Shown: positions 17,456 to 25,085 of the stretch, piece after piece
Layout: each line of letters starts with the position of its first letter
How positions within the stretch are numbered: position 1 is the first letter of the stretch
From: Marinibacterium anthonyi
GTDB lineage: Bacteria > Pseudomonadota > Alphaproteobacteria > Rhodobacterales > Rhodobacteraceae
Direction of reading: 5' to 3'
NCBI GenBank assembly: GCA_003217735.2
Contig: CP031585.1
Location: 1,785,501-1,849,500, forward strand
Length of the DNA: 64,000 bases
Program-made: the position numbers and the translations under genes
The notes under the pieces: generated by a model
Database searches by the model: none
Told to the model about the DNA's origin: nothing
The model's input: only the letters and a program-made list of their open reading frames with translations

Positions 17456-18799
17456 ATGACGAAACAGCTTAAACTCGGGGCCTTCTTCTCCTCCGGCCAC
17501 CCCGCCGGCTGGCGCCTGCCCGAAGCCTTCCCCGAAACCGACATGTCCTTCCCCAATTACGTGCACATGGCCCAGACCGCCGAACGCGGCAAGCTGGACT
17601 GCATCTTCTTCCAGGACACCGTGGGCGTCGTGGGCGGCATCAAGGAAAACGCCACCCCCACCAAGTGCCGCATCGTCTGGCCGGAACCGGCCACGCTGAT
17701 CGCCTCGCTGGCGGCCGTGACCAAGAACATCGGACTCGTGTCCACCGCCACCACCACCTATTCCGAACCCTACACCATCGCCCGCCGCTTCGGGTCGATC
17801 GATTGCATTTCGGGCGGGCGCGCGGGCTGGAACGTGGTGACCTCGCAGGTGGAACTGGAGGCGATGAACTTCGGCCAGGACAGCCACATGGAACACGGCG
17901 CCCGCTACGAGAAGGCCGAGGAATTCGTCGACATCTGCTTCGGCCTCTGGGACAGCTTCGAGGACGGCGCCTTCCTGCGCGACAAGGAAAGCGGCGTCTT
18001 CTACGACCCCTCGCTGGCGCACGAGCTGAACCACGAAGGCAAGTACTTCAAGGTCAAGGGCCCGCTGAACCTGCCGCGCACGCCGCAGGGGCGGCCGGTG
18101 ATCGCGCAGGCCGGATCGTCGGAGGTCGGTATCAACTTCGCCGCCCGCTGCGCCGACATGATCTTTACCGCGCAAAGCAACATCCCCGACGCGCAGGCGT
18201 TCTACCGCCAGGTCAAGGGCAAGGTGGCGTCCTTCGGGCGCAACCCCGATCACGTCAAGATCATGCCGGGCCTGATGCCGATCCTCGGCGCCACCCGCGC
18301 AGAGGCGCAGGAGACCTATGACAAGCTGATCTCGATGACCTCGGACGAGGTGTCGATCCGGTCGCTGAACCATTATTCCGGCGGCATCGACCTGACCAAG
18401 CTGGACCCGGACATGAAGCTGCCCGAGCTGCCCGTGGCCAACACCGCCAAGGCGCGGCAGGCGCAGGTGGTGGCCAAGGCCAGGGAAATGGACTGGTCGA
18501 TCCGTCAGACCGCCCAGTTCGTCGCCGTGGCGCAGGGGCACCACACGGTCGTGGGCGATGCGTCCGACATCGCCGACCTGATGCAGGAGTGGATCGAGGC
18601 CGAGGCCTGCGACGGCTTCATGCTGATGTCGCCCTTCTACCCGGTGCCGCTGGAACGCATCGTGGATCACCTGGTGCCGGAACTGCAGCGCCGGGGCCTG
18701 TTCCGCACCGAATACACCGGCACGACGCTGCGCGACAACCTGGGCATCCCGGTACCCGAGAACCGCTATACCGTCGCCGCGCAGGCCAAGGCGTCCTGA
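17456..18799 (+). CDS. Second LLM-class flavin-dependent monooxygenase
   Basis: At 447 residues this is a clear paralogue of the preceding gene, with the same landmarks: ETDMSFPNYVHMAQTAERGKLD, ATTTYSEPYTIARRFGSID, GGRAGWNVVTS and LVPELQRRGLFRTEYTG. The ATG at 17456 follows a GAAAGG ribosome-binding site at 17441-17446; the in-frame start at 17393 lies inside the upstream gene. Two non-identical family members in tandem may handle successive oxidations or two related substrates. The strong terminator at 18862-18892 ends this transcription unit. Confidence 0.92.
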   Translation: MTKQLKLGAFFSSGHPAGWRLPEAFPETDMSFPNYVHMAQTAERGKLDCIFFQDTVGVVGGIKENATPTKCRIVWPEPATLIASLAAVTKNIGLVSTATTTYSEPYTIARRFGSIDCISGGRAGWNVVTSQVELEAMNFGQDSHMEHGARYEKAEEFVDICFGLWDSFEDGAFLRDKESGVFYDPSLAHELNHEGKYFKVKGPLNLPRTPQGRPVIAQAGSSEVGINFAARCADMIFTAQSNIPDAQAFYRQVKGKVASFGRNPDHVKIMPGLMPILGATRAEAQETYDKLISMTSDEVSIRSLNHYSGGIDLTKLDPDMKLPELPVANTAKARQAQVVAKAREMDWSIRQTAQFVAVAQGHHTVVGDASDIADLMQEWIEAEACDGFMLMSPFYPVPLERIVDHLVPELQRRGLFRTEYTGTTLRDNLGIPVPENRYTVAAQAKAS

Positions 18800-18826
18800 T
18801 CCGGGCCGCCGCCTGGCGATGCAGGG

Positions 18827-18862
18827 TCCGATCCTGGGTCCAATCCTGGGTCCAATTCTGGG
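18827..18862. repeat. Three tandem copies of a 12-bp unit
   Basis: The unit TCCRATYCTGGG occurs three times in a row (18827-18838, 18839-18850, 18851-18862) with one or two changes between copies. The array lies between the stop codon of the second monooxygenase gene and the terminator stem. It is short enough to be simple slippage, and no function is evident. Confidence 0.75.
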
Positions 18863-18892
18863 GCCGCTCCGATCCGTCGGGGCGGCCTTTTT
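18862..18892 (+). terminator. Rho-independent terminator of the importer/monooxygenase operon
   Basis: A nine-pair stem (18862-18870 with 18879-18887, one G-U pair) with an eight-base loop is followed at once by TTTTT (18888-18892). It lies about 60 bases past the stop of the second monooxygenase gene, so it should separate the operon from the racemase-like gene at 18970. Confidence 0.85.
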
Positions 18893-18969
18893 CATGGGCA
18901 CCCCACCTTGACGTGACGCCGGTCCGACCCGACGGTGGCGCGCAACGCGGCAATGAAAGGCGAGACGCG

Positions 18970-19605
18970 GTGCCCCGGACCCTGTTGATGAACCCCAATT
19001 CGAACGCGGTCACGACCCGCGCCATGGTCGCCATTGCCGCGCGCGTGCTGCCCGGCATCGACGGCTGGACCGCGCCGTCGGGGCCGTCGATGATCGTGAC
19101 CGAAGCGGCTCTGTCAGACGCCGCGACGCTGGTGGCCGGGGCGGATCTGCCCGCGCTGGACGGCGTGATCGTGTCCGCCTTCGGGGATCCCGGGCGCGAC
19201 GGTCTGGCGGCGCGGCTGGGGTGTCCGGTCGTGGGCATCGGCGCGGCCTCGGCGCGGGCGGCCGGCGCGGACGGACGCCGGTTCGCAGTGGTGACGACGA
19301 CGCCGGGGCTGGAACAGGCGATCGACAGGCTGATGCGGGCGCATGCGGCGGCGGGCCGCTACATCGGCTGTCATTTTGCCGACGGCGACGCGCTGGCCCT
19401 GATGCAGGACCCTGGTGCCCTGGATGACGCGCTGCTGCAGGCGATCCACCGCGCGCAGGCGGATGGGGCGCAGGCCGCGATCATCGGTGGCGGCCCGCTG
19501 GGCGAGGCGGCGGAGCGTCTGGTCGGGCAATCGCCCCTGCCGCTGGTGGCGCCGATCACGGCGGCGGCGACGGAGCTGTCCCATAAGCTTGCCGCGACCG
19601 CGTGA
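18970..19605 (+). CDS. Asp/Glu/hydantoin racemase family protein lacking catalytic cysteines
   Basis: This protein of about 211 residues opens with TLLMNPNSN, the hallmark start of hydantoin and allantoin racemases, and retains the FGDPG block. Active members use two cysteines, one just before FGDPG and one in a C-terminal GCAGM-like motif. Here the first position is Ala (VSAFGDPG) and the second motif reads IGGGPLGEA, so neither cysteine is present. It may be an inactive or re-purposed homologue, such as a lyase or isomerase. I chose the GTG at 18970, nine bases after GAAAGG; the longer in-frame ORF from 18589 runs through the upstream gene. It follows the terminator and converges on the next gene with a 9-bp gap. 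Confidence 0.75.
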   Translation: MPRTLLMNPNSNAVTTRAMVAIAARVLPGIDGWTAPSGPSMIVTEAALSDAATLVAGADLPALDGVIVSAFGDPGRDGLAARLGCPVVGIGAASARAAGADGRRFAVVTTTPGLEQAIDRLMRAHAAAGRYIGCHFADGDALALMQDPGALDDALLQAIHRAQADGAQAAIIGGGPLGEAAERLVGQSPLPLVAPITAAATELSHKLAATA

Positions 19606-19614
19606 ACGTGCGTT

Positions 19615-20334
19615 CTAGACCAGCGAACAGGCGACGTCGCCCAGCCCCTCGATCCGGCCCGCCACCTGCGTGCCGGCTGGGAAATACTCCAACCCCGAAA
19701 GCGATCCGGTGATCAGGAATTGCCCTTCCCGCAACCCGCCGCAATGGCTGCGGGCAAGGGTCCAGAGCATGTCCAGCGTGGCCAGCGCCGAACCGCCGGG
19801 GATCTGACGCGCACCGTCGATGACCTGCCGGTCGCCGCAGGTCAGGCTGGCCGTGACGGTGGTGAAATCCGCGCCCGTCCACCCCTCCATCTTCGCCCCG
19901 ATGACCAGGCCGTCGTTGAAGATGCCGTCGGCCAGCTTCTTCATCGGATCCTCGGACACGCCGTCCAGCCGCATGTCCACCAGTTCCAGCAGCACGCAGG
20001 GCCGCACCCAGGACGCCGGATCGCGCAGCGGGTCGGCGTCGGGCACGGCCAGCACCTCGAATCCCACCTCCAGCTCGATCCCCATCCGGTCGCGCACCGG
20101 CACATCCGCGCCATTGGCCCGGATCCGCGCCGCGCCGATCGGCGCGATCACGTCCGGCCCGTCGGCCCGCCGCGCGCCCTTGAAGCCGCCGACGGGGCCC
20201 AGCTGCGCCTGAACGAGGCTCTGGATCGCCAGCGCCTCGGCGTGGGTGGGGGCGGGCAGGGCGGTGCCGTCGGCGCGCAGCCCCGAGCGATGCGCCTCGA
20301 TCAGGGCCGTAGCGAAACGTTCCGTGGTGTTCAT
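19615..20334 (-). CDS. FAH/2-keto-4-pentenoate hydratase family protein
   Basis: This protein of about 239 residues has the MhpD/HpcG type of fumarylacetoacetate-hydrolase-like fold. Visible features are HAEALAIQSLV near the N-terminus, the IELEVGFEV metal-binding Glu segment, CVLLELVDMR, and the IPGGSALATLDMLWTLA and LREGQFLITGSLSG blocks. Such enzymes hydrate or decarboxylate 2-keto-4-enoates, or hydrolyse related C-C bonds, using Mg or Mn. The ATG at 20334 with AGGAC upstream is preferred over the TTG at 20340. It is the last gene on the minus strand of the second ABC operon, 137 bp after the EEP gene, and may have its own promoter. Confidence 0.85.
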   Translation of the reverse strand: MNTTERFATALIEAHRSGLRADGTALPAPTHAEALAIQSLVQAQLGPVGGFKGARRADGPDVIAPIGAARIRANGADVPVRDRMGIELEVGFEVLAVPDADPLRDPASWVRPCVLLELVDMRLDGVSEDPMKKLADGIFNDGLVIGAKMEGWTGADFTTVTASLTCGDRQVIDGARQIPGGSALATLDMLWTLARSHCGGLREGQFLITGSLSGLEYFPAGTQVAGRIEGLGDVACSLV

Positions 20335-20471
20335 GTCCAAAGTCCTGTCCTGTTCCGGCGCACCCTTTCTGCATGGGCAAGGCTTTGCAAGACCGGCGGT
20401 TCGTCAAACAGGCGGCCGCCGGGATCAGGCAGGCCGGACCGGCGGGACCGTCCGGTCTTCGGGCGCCCGGA

Positions 20472-21329
20472 TCAGGTGAATTCGAAGAACACCGGCTGGT
20501 GGTCCGACCCCTGCGCCTCCATGTCGACCCAGGCCTTCGTGACCCGTCGGGCCAGGTCGTGGGTGGCAAAGCAATGGTCGATCCGCGCCGACCCGCCCGC
20601 ATGCACGATGGTCACGCCTTCGTCCTCGCCGTGGCCGGCGGATACCCAGGCATCGGCCAGCCCGTGGGCTTCGTGCACCCGGCCGTATTGGGGCGATATC
20701 GCCCCCAGCATCAGGTCGTATTCCGCGCTGTCGGGGGCAAAGTTGCAATCGCCCATCAGGATCACGGGGCCGGGCATCGGCGGTTCCGGTCGGTCGAACC
20801 AGCCATCGTCGAACGGCCCGCCCCAGCTGGCGCCGTGACGCGGCCCGTTCAGCAGCACGTCCTTGGCGTATGCCACCTGCGGCAGCCGGGTCGACGGCCC
20901 GATATGGTCGAAATGGACCGACGCGAAGCGGATGGGGCCGAGGGGCGTGTCGATCACCGCCTCGATCATTGCGCGGCGGGAATGGACAAGGCCCTGCAGC
21001 GCCGTCTTGGGCAGCGGATGGTTGGTGACCGACAGCAAGGGCCAGCGCGACAGGATCATGTTGCCGAACTGGCGGCGCTTGTTGATGACCCGGCCGTCCA
21101 CCACCTTGGAGGCATCCGCATCGATCCCCGGCCCGAACGACCAGTACATGTGCGGCAGGCGCGCGGCGATCTCCATCGCCTGGTTCACGTCGCCGCTGCG
21201 GGCGACGTGGGTTTCGACCTCCTGCAAGGCGATCAGGTCGGCATCGCGCAATTCGGCGACGATGCGGTCGATGTCGTATTGCCCGTCTTTTCCCTTGCAA
21301 TACTGGATGTTGTAGGTGGCGCACAGCAT
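20472..21329 (-). CDS. Endonuclease/exonuclease/phosphatase (EEP) superfamily protein
   Basis: This protein of about 285 residues carries the full EEP active-site set: ATYNIQYC (Asn7), LIALQEVETH (metal Glu37), FASVHFDHIG (His139), LMGDCNF (Asp194, Asn196), ARIDHCF (Asp251) and GSDHQP (Asp276-His277). The fold covers DNA-repair nucleases, sphingomyelinases and phosphodiesterases. No signal peptide is visible. The ATG at 21329 gives the usual MLCATYNI family start with AAGGA ten bases upstream; an ATG at 21338 is also in frame. It lies about 20 bp behind the DppC-like permease gene, so it is part of the importer operon, an unusual partner for a peptide transporter. A phosphodiester-containing cargo is one possible reading. 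Confidence 0.85.
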   Translation of the reverse strand: MLCATYNIQYCKGKDGQYDIDRIVAELRDADLIALQEVETHVARSGDVNQAMEIAARLPHMYWSFGPGIDADASKVVDGRVINKRRQFGNMILSRWPLLSVTNHPLPKTALQGLVHSRRAMIEAVIDTPLGPIRFASVHFDHIGPSTRLPQVAYAKDVLLNGPRHGASWGGPFDDGWFDRPEPPMPGPVILMGDCNFAPDSAEYDLMLGAISPQYGRVHEAHGLADAWVSAGHGEDEGVTIVHAGGSARIDHCFATHDLARRVTKAWVDMEAQGSDHQPVFFEFT

Positions 21330-21348
21330 GTTGGTCATGTCCTTGAGG

Positions 21349-22206
21349 TCAGAGAGTATGGTCGAGCCGGTCGCGCAGGCCGTCGCCCAGAAGGCTGATC
21401 GCCAGCGCGGTCAGGAAGATGATCGCGGCCGGCAACGCGGCCAGCCACCAGTGCAGCACCATGTGCCCGCGGCTTTCGTTCAGCATCAGGCCAAGGGACG
21501 TCATCGGCGGCTGGATGCCCAGGCCAACAAAGCTCAGGCCCGCCTCCAGCAGGATGGTTTCGGGCAGGTTGATGGTGAACTGCACGGCGATGGCGCCGGC
21601 GATGTTGGGCGCCAGGTGGACAAGGTTCACCCGCCAGTCGCGCAGCCCCATGGCGCGGGCGGCGCGGGCGTAGCCACGGGTGTTGGCGTCCAGCACCAGC
21701 CCCCGGGCAAGGCGGGCGTAGCGTTCCCACCCCTGGAAGCCCAGCAGCAGGACGAACAGCGTCAGGTCATTGCCGAAGAAGGCGATGACCAGCAGGGCGA
21801 ATATGATGAAGGGCAGCGCCGATTGCGCGTCGACCAGCGCCATCACCGCGTCCTCGAACCAGCCTCGCCATTGCGCGGCCAGCACGCCCAGTACGGTGCC
21901 CAGAACCGCACCGATCACCGTGCCCGCCAGCGCCACGATGGCCGAAATGCGGATCGCGTAGATCAGCCGCGACAGCACGTCCCGGCCCAGGTGATCGGCA
22001 CCCAGGAGGTGGTCGGGCGACCCGCCCAGGAAGACCGGGGGCGACAGGCGCGCCAGCAGGTCCTGCTGGGCATAGCCATAGGGCGCAAGCAGCGGTGCAA
22101 ACAGCGCCACAAGGCACATCGCCCCCAGCCAGCCGACCGCAAGGATCAGCCCGACGGGGCGGCGCCTAGCGGCGCGAGAGGCGAAGCTGGGGGTTGAGAA
22201 GGACAT
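21349..22206 (-). CDS. ABC permease, DppC type, second importer
   Basis: This 285-residue membrane subunit has the DppC landmarks: LILAVGWLGAMCLVALFAPLLAPYG as first helix, HLLGADHLGRDVLSRLIYAIR, and an EAA-type loop NTRGYARAARAMGLRDWRVNLVHLAPN. It overlaps the end of the DppB-like gene by 41 bp. I use the ATG at 22206, with a TTG at 22221 as alternative. C-terminal helices (LHWWLAALPAAIIFLTALAISLLGDGLRD) complete the channel half. Confidence 0.9.
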   Translation of the reverse strand: MSFSTPSFASRAARRRPVGLILAVGWLGAMCLVALFAPLLAPYGYAQQDLLARLSPPVFLGGSPDHLLGADHLGRDVLSRLIYAIRISAIVALAGTVIGAVLGTVLGVLAAQWRGWFEDAVMALVDAQSALPFIIFALLVIAFFGNDLTLFVLLLGFQGWERYARLARGLVLDANTRGYARAARAMGLRDWRVNLVHLAPNIAGAIAVQFTINLPETILLEAGLSFVGLGIQPPMTSLGLMLNESRGHMVLHWWLAALPAAIIFLTALAISLLGDGLRDRLDHTL

Positions 22207-23092
22207 AAGCCATATCCACAAGGAAATTCGCGATGATCATTGCGCCCGAGAACAGCAGCACCAGCGCCTGCACCACGGCCAGGTCGCGCGCGGTGATCGC
22301 GTCGATCAGCAGCCGGCCGATCCCGGGCCAGGCAAAGATCCATTCGACGATGATCGACCCGCCCACCAGCCCGCCGGCGATGAAGCCCATGACGGTGACC
22401 AGCGGGATCGCCGCGTTGGGCAGGATGTCGCGCCGGATCACCGCGCGCATCGGCCAGCCCTGGGCGCGGGCGGCCAGCACGTGGGGCAGGCCCATGACCT
22501 CCAGCGCGGCGGCCCGGGCATAGCGCGCGATGATCGCCGCGTTGGCGGTGGCCAGCGTCAGCAGTGGCAGGACCAGGTGGGCGGGCGTGCCATGGCCCGA
22601 CGACGGCAGCAGGCGGAATTCGACGGCACAGACCCAGATCAGCGCGACGCCCAGCACGTAGGAGGGCATCGCGTAGCTGGCGACGGCACAGGACATGACC
22701 AGCCGGTCCAGCCAGCGGCCCTGCCGGAAGGCGGCAAAGATCCCGGCGGGCAGGCCGATCACCAGCATCACCACAAAGGACAGCCCCATCAGCAGCAACG
22801 TGGCGGGCAGCCGTTCGGCGATGATCCCCGCCACCGGCCGTCCGTCCGAGAACGACGTCCCGAGACGGCCTTGCAAGAGGCCGGAGAGGTAGGTGGCGTA
22901 TTGCGACAGCAACGGCTGATCGAGGCCCCAGAGACGGCGGTAATATTCGATGATTTCGGGCGGGGTGGTTTCCGGGGAAAATTGCGACAGCACCGGGTCG
23001 CCGGTCACCCGCAGCACGAAGAAGGTGACGGTGATGACGATCCAGGCGGTGATCACGGCGCGCAGCAGGCGGGACAGCAGGATGTCCGGCAT
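22166..23092 (-). CDS. ABC permease, DppB type, second importer
   Basis: This 308-residue protein starts MPDILLSRLLRAVITAWIVITVTFFVLRVTGDPV, the typical DppB first helix. PPEIIEYYRRLWGLDQPLLSQYATYL follows in the periplasmic loop, and the EAA loop is PHVLAARAQGWPMRAVIRRDILPNA. The ATG at 23092 overlaps the stop of the upstream ATPase gene by one base (TGATG), so longer in-frame versions are rejected. It works with the DppC-like subunit encoded just downstream. Confidence 0.91.
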   Translation of the reverse strand: MPDILLSRLLRAVITAWIVITVTFFVLRVTGDPVLSQFSPETTPPEIIEYYRRLWGLDQPLLSQYATYLSGLLQGRLGTSFSDGRPVAGIIAERLPATLLLMGLSFVVMLVIGLPAGIFAAFRQGRWLDRLVMSCAVASYAMPSYVLGVALIWVCAVEFRLLPSSGHGTPAHLVLPLLTLATANAAIIARYARAAALEVMGLPHVLAARAQGWPMRAVIRRDILPNAAIPLVTVMGFIAGGLVGGSIIVEWIFAWPGIGRLLIDAITARDLAVVQALVLLFSGAMIIANFLVDMAYVLLNPQLRLSRR

Positions 23093-24105
23093 CAGGCCGT
23101 TTCCCTTGCGGGCGCCGGCACCTGGACCGACCCGGCCGGCAACACGTGGCACGAGACCTGGCGTCCGTCATGTGTCCTGCGCGGCGGCGGGGCCGTGTCG
23201 CGACACCGGGCCATGGCCAGCGGGCAGCGGGGGTGGAACCGGCAGCCCGTCGGCGGGGCCGAGATATCAGGCGGCGCGCCGGTCAGGCGGGGGCGGCGGG
23301 GGCTCTGCGGCGCGGTGCCTAGCAGCGCGCCGATCAGGGCCTGGGAATAGGGGTGCAGGGGGGTGTGAAAGACCGCGTCGGCGGGGCCGATCTCGACGAT
23401 TTCCCCCAGGTAGATCACCGCGATCCGGTCGCTGACATACCGCACCACCCGCAGGTCGTGCGAAATGAAGACGCCGGTCAGGGTCAGCCGTTGCCGCAGA
23501 TCGGCCAACAGGTTCAGCACCTGCGCCTGGATCGACACATCCAGCGCCGAGACCGGTTCGTCGAAGACGGTAAAGAGCGGGTCCACCGACAAGGCGCGCG
23601 CGATGACCACGCGCTGGCGCTGGCCGCCCGACAGCTGATGCGGATAACGCGCTGCATGCGCGCCGGAAAGGCCGACCACCTCCAGCCACTCCAGCGCGCT
23701 GGTCTGCGGGGCGTCGGAAATGGCATGCGCGCGGATGCCCTCGGCGATCTGGTAGCCGATCTTCAGGCGCGGGTTCAGGGCCGACATCGGGTCCTGGAAG
23801 ACGTATTGCAGGCGCGACCGCGACTGGCGAAAGGCGCGGCGGGACGTCGGGGCGGGGTCTTCTCCGGCCACCGTTATGGTGCCGGTGGTCGGCCGGTAGA
23901 GCCCGGCCAGAAGGCGGCCCAGGGTGGACTTGCCGCAGCCGGATTCACCGACAAGGCCCAGCATCTCGCCCTGACCGACGCGAAAGGAGAGGTCGTTGAG
24001 GATCTGCAGGCCCGGCCGCCGGAACAGGCCTTTGCCGGAGGGGGCGGAAAAGGACAAGGCGTCGACGTTGACCAGGGGGCGCAGGGACGTGATGTCGGGC
24101 GTCAT
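23092..24105 (-). CDS. ABC ATPase, OppF type, second importer
   Basis: This ATPase of about 337 residues has Walker [13 protein letters not shown], signature [15 protein letters not shown], Walker B FTVFDEPVSALD, an H-loop FISHD, and the TGCRFHPRCPLAMARC C-terminal extension. The start ATG at 24105 lies in an ATGA overlap with the OppD-type gene. It is homologous to the first importer's ATPase at 15032 but clearly distinct from it. Confidence 0.93.
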   Translation of the reverse strand: MTPDITSLRPLVNVDALSFSAPSGKGLFRRPGLQILNDLSFRVGQGEMLGLVGESGCGKSTLGRLLAGLYRPTTGTITVAGEDPAPTSRRAFRQSRSRLQYVFQDPMSALNPRLKIGYQIAEGIRAHAISDAPQTSALEWLEVVGLSGAHAARYPHQLSGGQRQRVVIARALSVDPLFTVFDEPVSALDVSIQAQVLNLLADLRQRLTLTGVFISHDLRVVRYVSDRIAVIYLGEIVEIGPADAVFHTPLHPYSQALIGALLGTAPQSPRRPRLTGAPPDISAPPTGCRFHPRCPLAMARCRDTAPPPRRTHDGRQVSCHVLPAGSVQVPAPARETA

Positions 24106-25085
24106 GCGGGCTCCGGGGCGACGCCCAGATGGCACAGGGTTTCGTGCGCGCCCCGGCTGTGCATCGGGGGCCGCGTGGTCCGGCAGACGTCCGCCGCCAG
24201 GTGACAGCGCGGGGCCAGGGCGCAGGCCGATTGTCCGGTGGCGCCAAAGGCCGGGGGCTGGCCCGGCAGCGGGGTCAGCGGCGCGCGGCCATGTTCGGGC
24301 GGGATCGAGCCCAGCAGCGCGCGGGTATAGGGATGGGCGGGGGCGGCGAACAGCCGCGCGACGGGGGCGCGTTCGACGATGCGGCCAGCGTACATGACGG
24401 CGACCTCGCTGGCCATCCGGGCGATCACGCCGAAATCGTGGCTGACGATCAGCAGGGCCATGCCGGTGTCGCGGCAGAGGTCCTTCAGCAGGTCCAGGAT
24501 TTCCAGCTGGGTCGTCACGTCCAGCGCGGTGGTCGGTTCATCGGCGATCAGCAGGGCCGGATTGCCCGCCAATGCGCCCGCGATCAGCACGCGCTGGTTC
24601 TGCCCGCCCGACAGCTCATGCGGATAGCTGCGCATCCGCCGCACCGCGCCGGGGATGCCCACGGCTTCCAGCAGGCGGATCGCCTCGGCCTCGGCCGCCC
24701 GCCCGGTCAGCCCCCGGTGCAGGCGCAGCAGCCCGGTCAGGAACCGCCCGATCCGGCGCATCGGGTTGAGCGAGGCGAAGGGATCCTGAAACACCATCGC
24801 GGCCCGCTTGCCGCGCGCCGTGGCGATCGCGCCTTCGTGCCCGTCGAACCGCACGGTCCCGCCGATGCGCGCCAGTCCCGGCGGCAGCAGGTCGAGGATG
24901 GCAAGGCACGTCAGGCTCTTGCCCGACCCGCTTTCCCCGACGATGCCCAGGGTCTGACCCCGGTCCAGCCGCAGGCACAGATCCGCCACCAGCGGATCCG
25001 CCCCATGGGGCGCGATGGTCAGCCCCGAGACCTCAAGTAGGGAAGAGGCGGCGCCCGCCTCTCCCGTGGTCATTGCGAGGGTCAT
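24102..25085 (-). CDS. ABC ATPase, OppD type, second importer
   Basis: This ATPase of about 327 residues has Walker A GESGSGKSLTC, signature LSGGQNQRVLIAGAL, Walker B LLIADEPTTALD and H-loop IVSHD. The GQSACALAPRCHLAADVC extension holds the OppD/F cysteines. The ATG at 25085 forms an ATGA overlap with the substrate-binding protein gene; a further ATG twelve bases in is possible. The gene order SBP-D-F-B-C differs from the first importer (SBP-B-C-D-F), so the two importers are not a recent tandem duplication. Confidence 0.93.
   Translation of the reverse strand: MTLAMTTGEAGAASSLLEVSGLTIAPHGADPLVADLCLRLDRGQTLGIVGESGSGKSLTCLAILDLLPPGLARIGGTVRFDGHEGAIATARGKRAAMVFQDPFASLNPMRRIGRFLTGLLRLHRGLTGRAAEAEAIRLLEAVGIPGAVRRMRSYPHELSGGQNQRVLIAGALAGNPALLIADEPTTALDVTTQLEILDLLKDLCRDTGMALLIVSHDFGVIARMASEVAVMYAGRIVERAPVARLFAAPAHPYTRALLGSIPPEHGRAPLTPLPGQPPAFGATGQSACALAPRCHLAADVCRTTRPPMHSRGAHETLCHLGVAPEPA

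Noticed and set aside
20434-20455. CCGGAC...GTCCGG stem-loop as terminator between the EEP and FAH genes
   Set aside because: Short stem, large loop and no U-tract in the direction of transcription.
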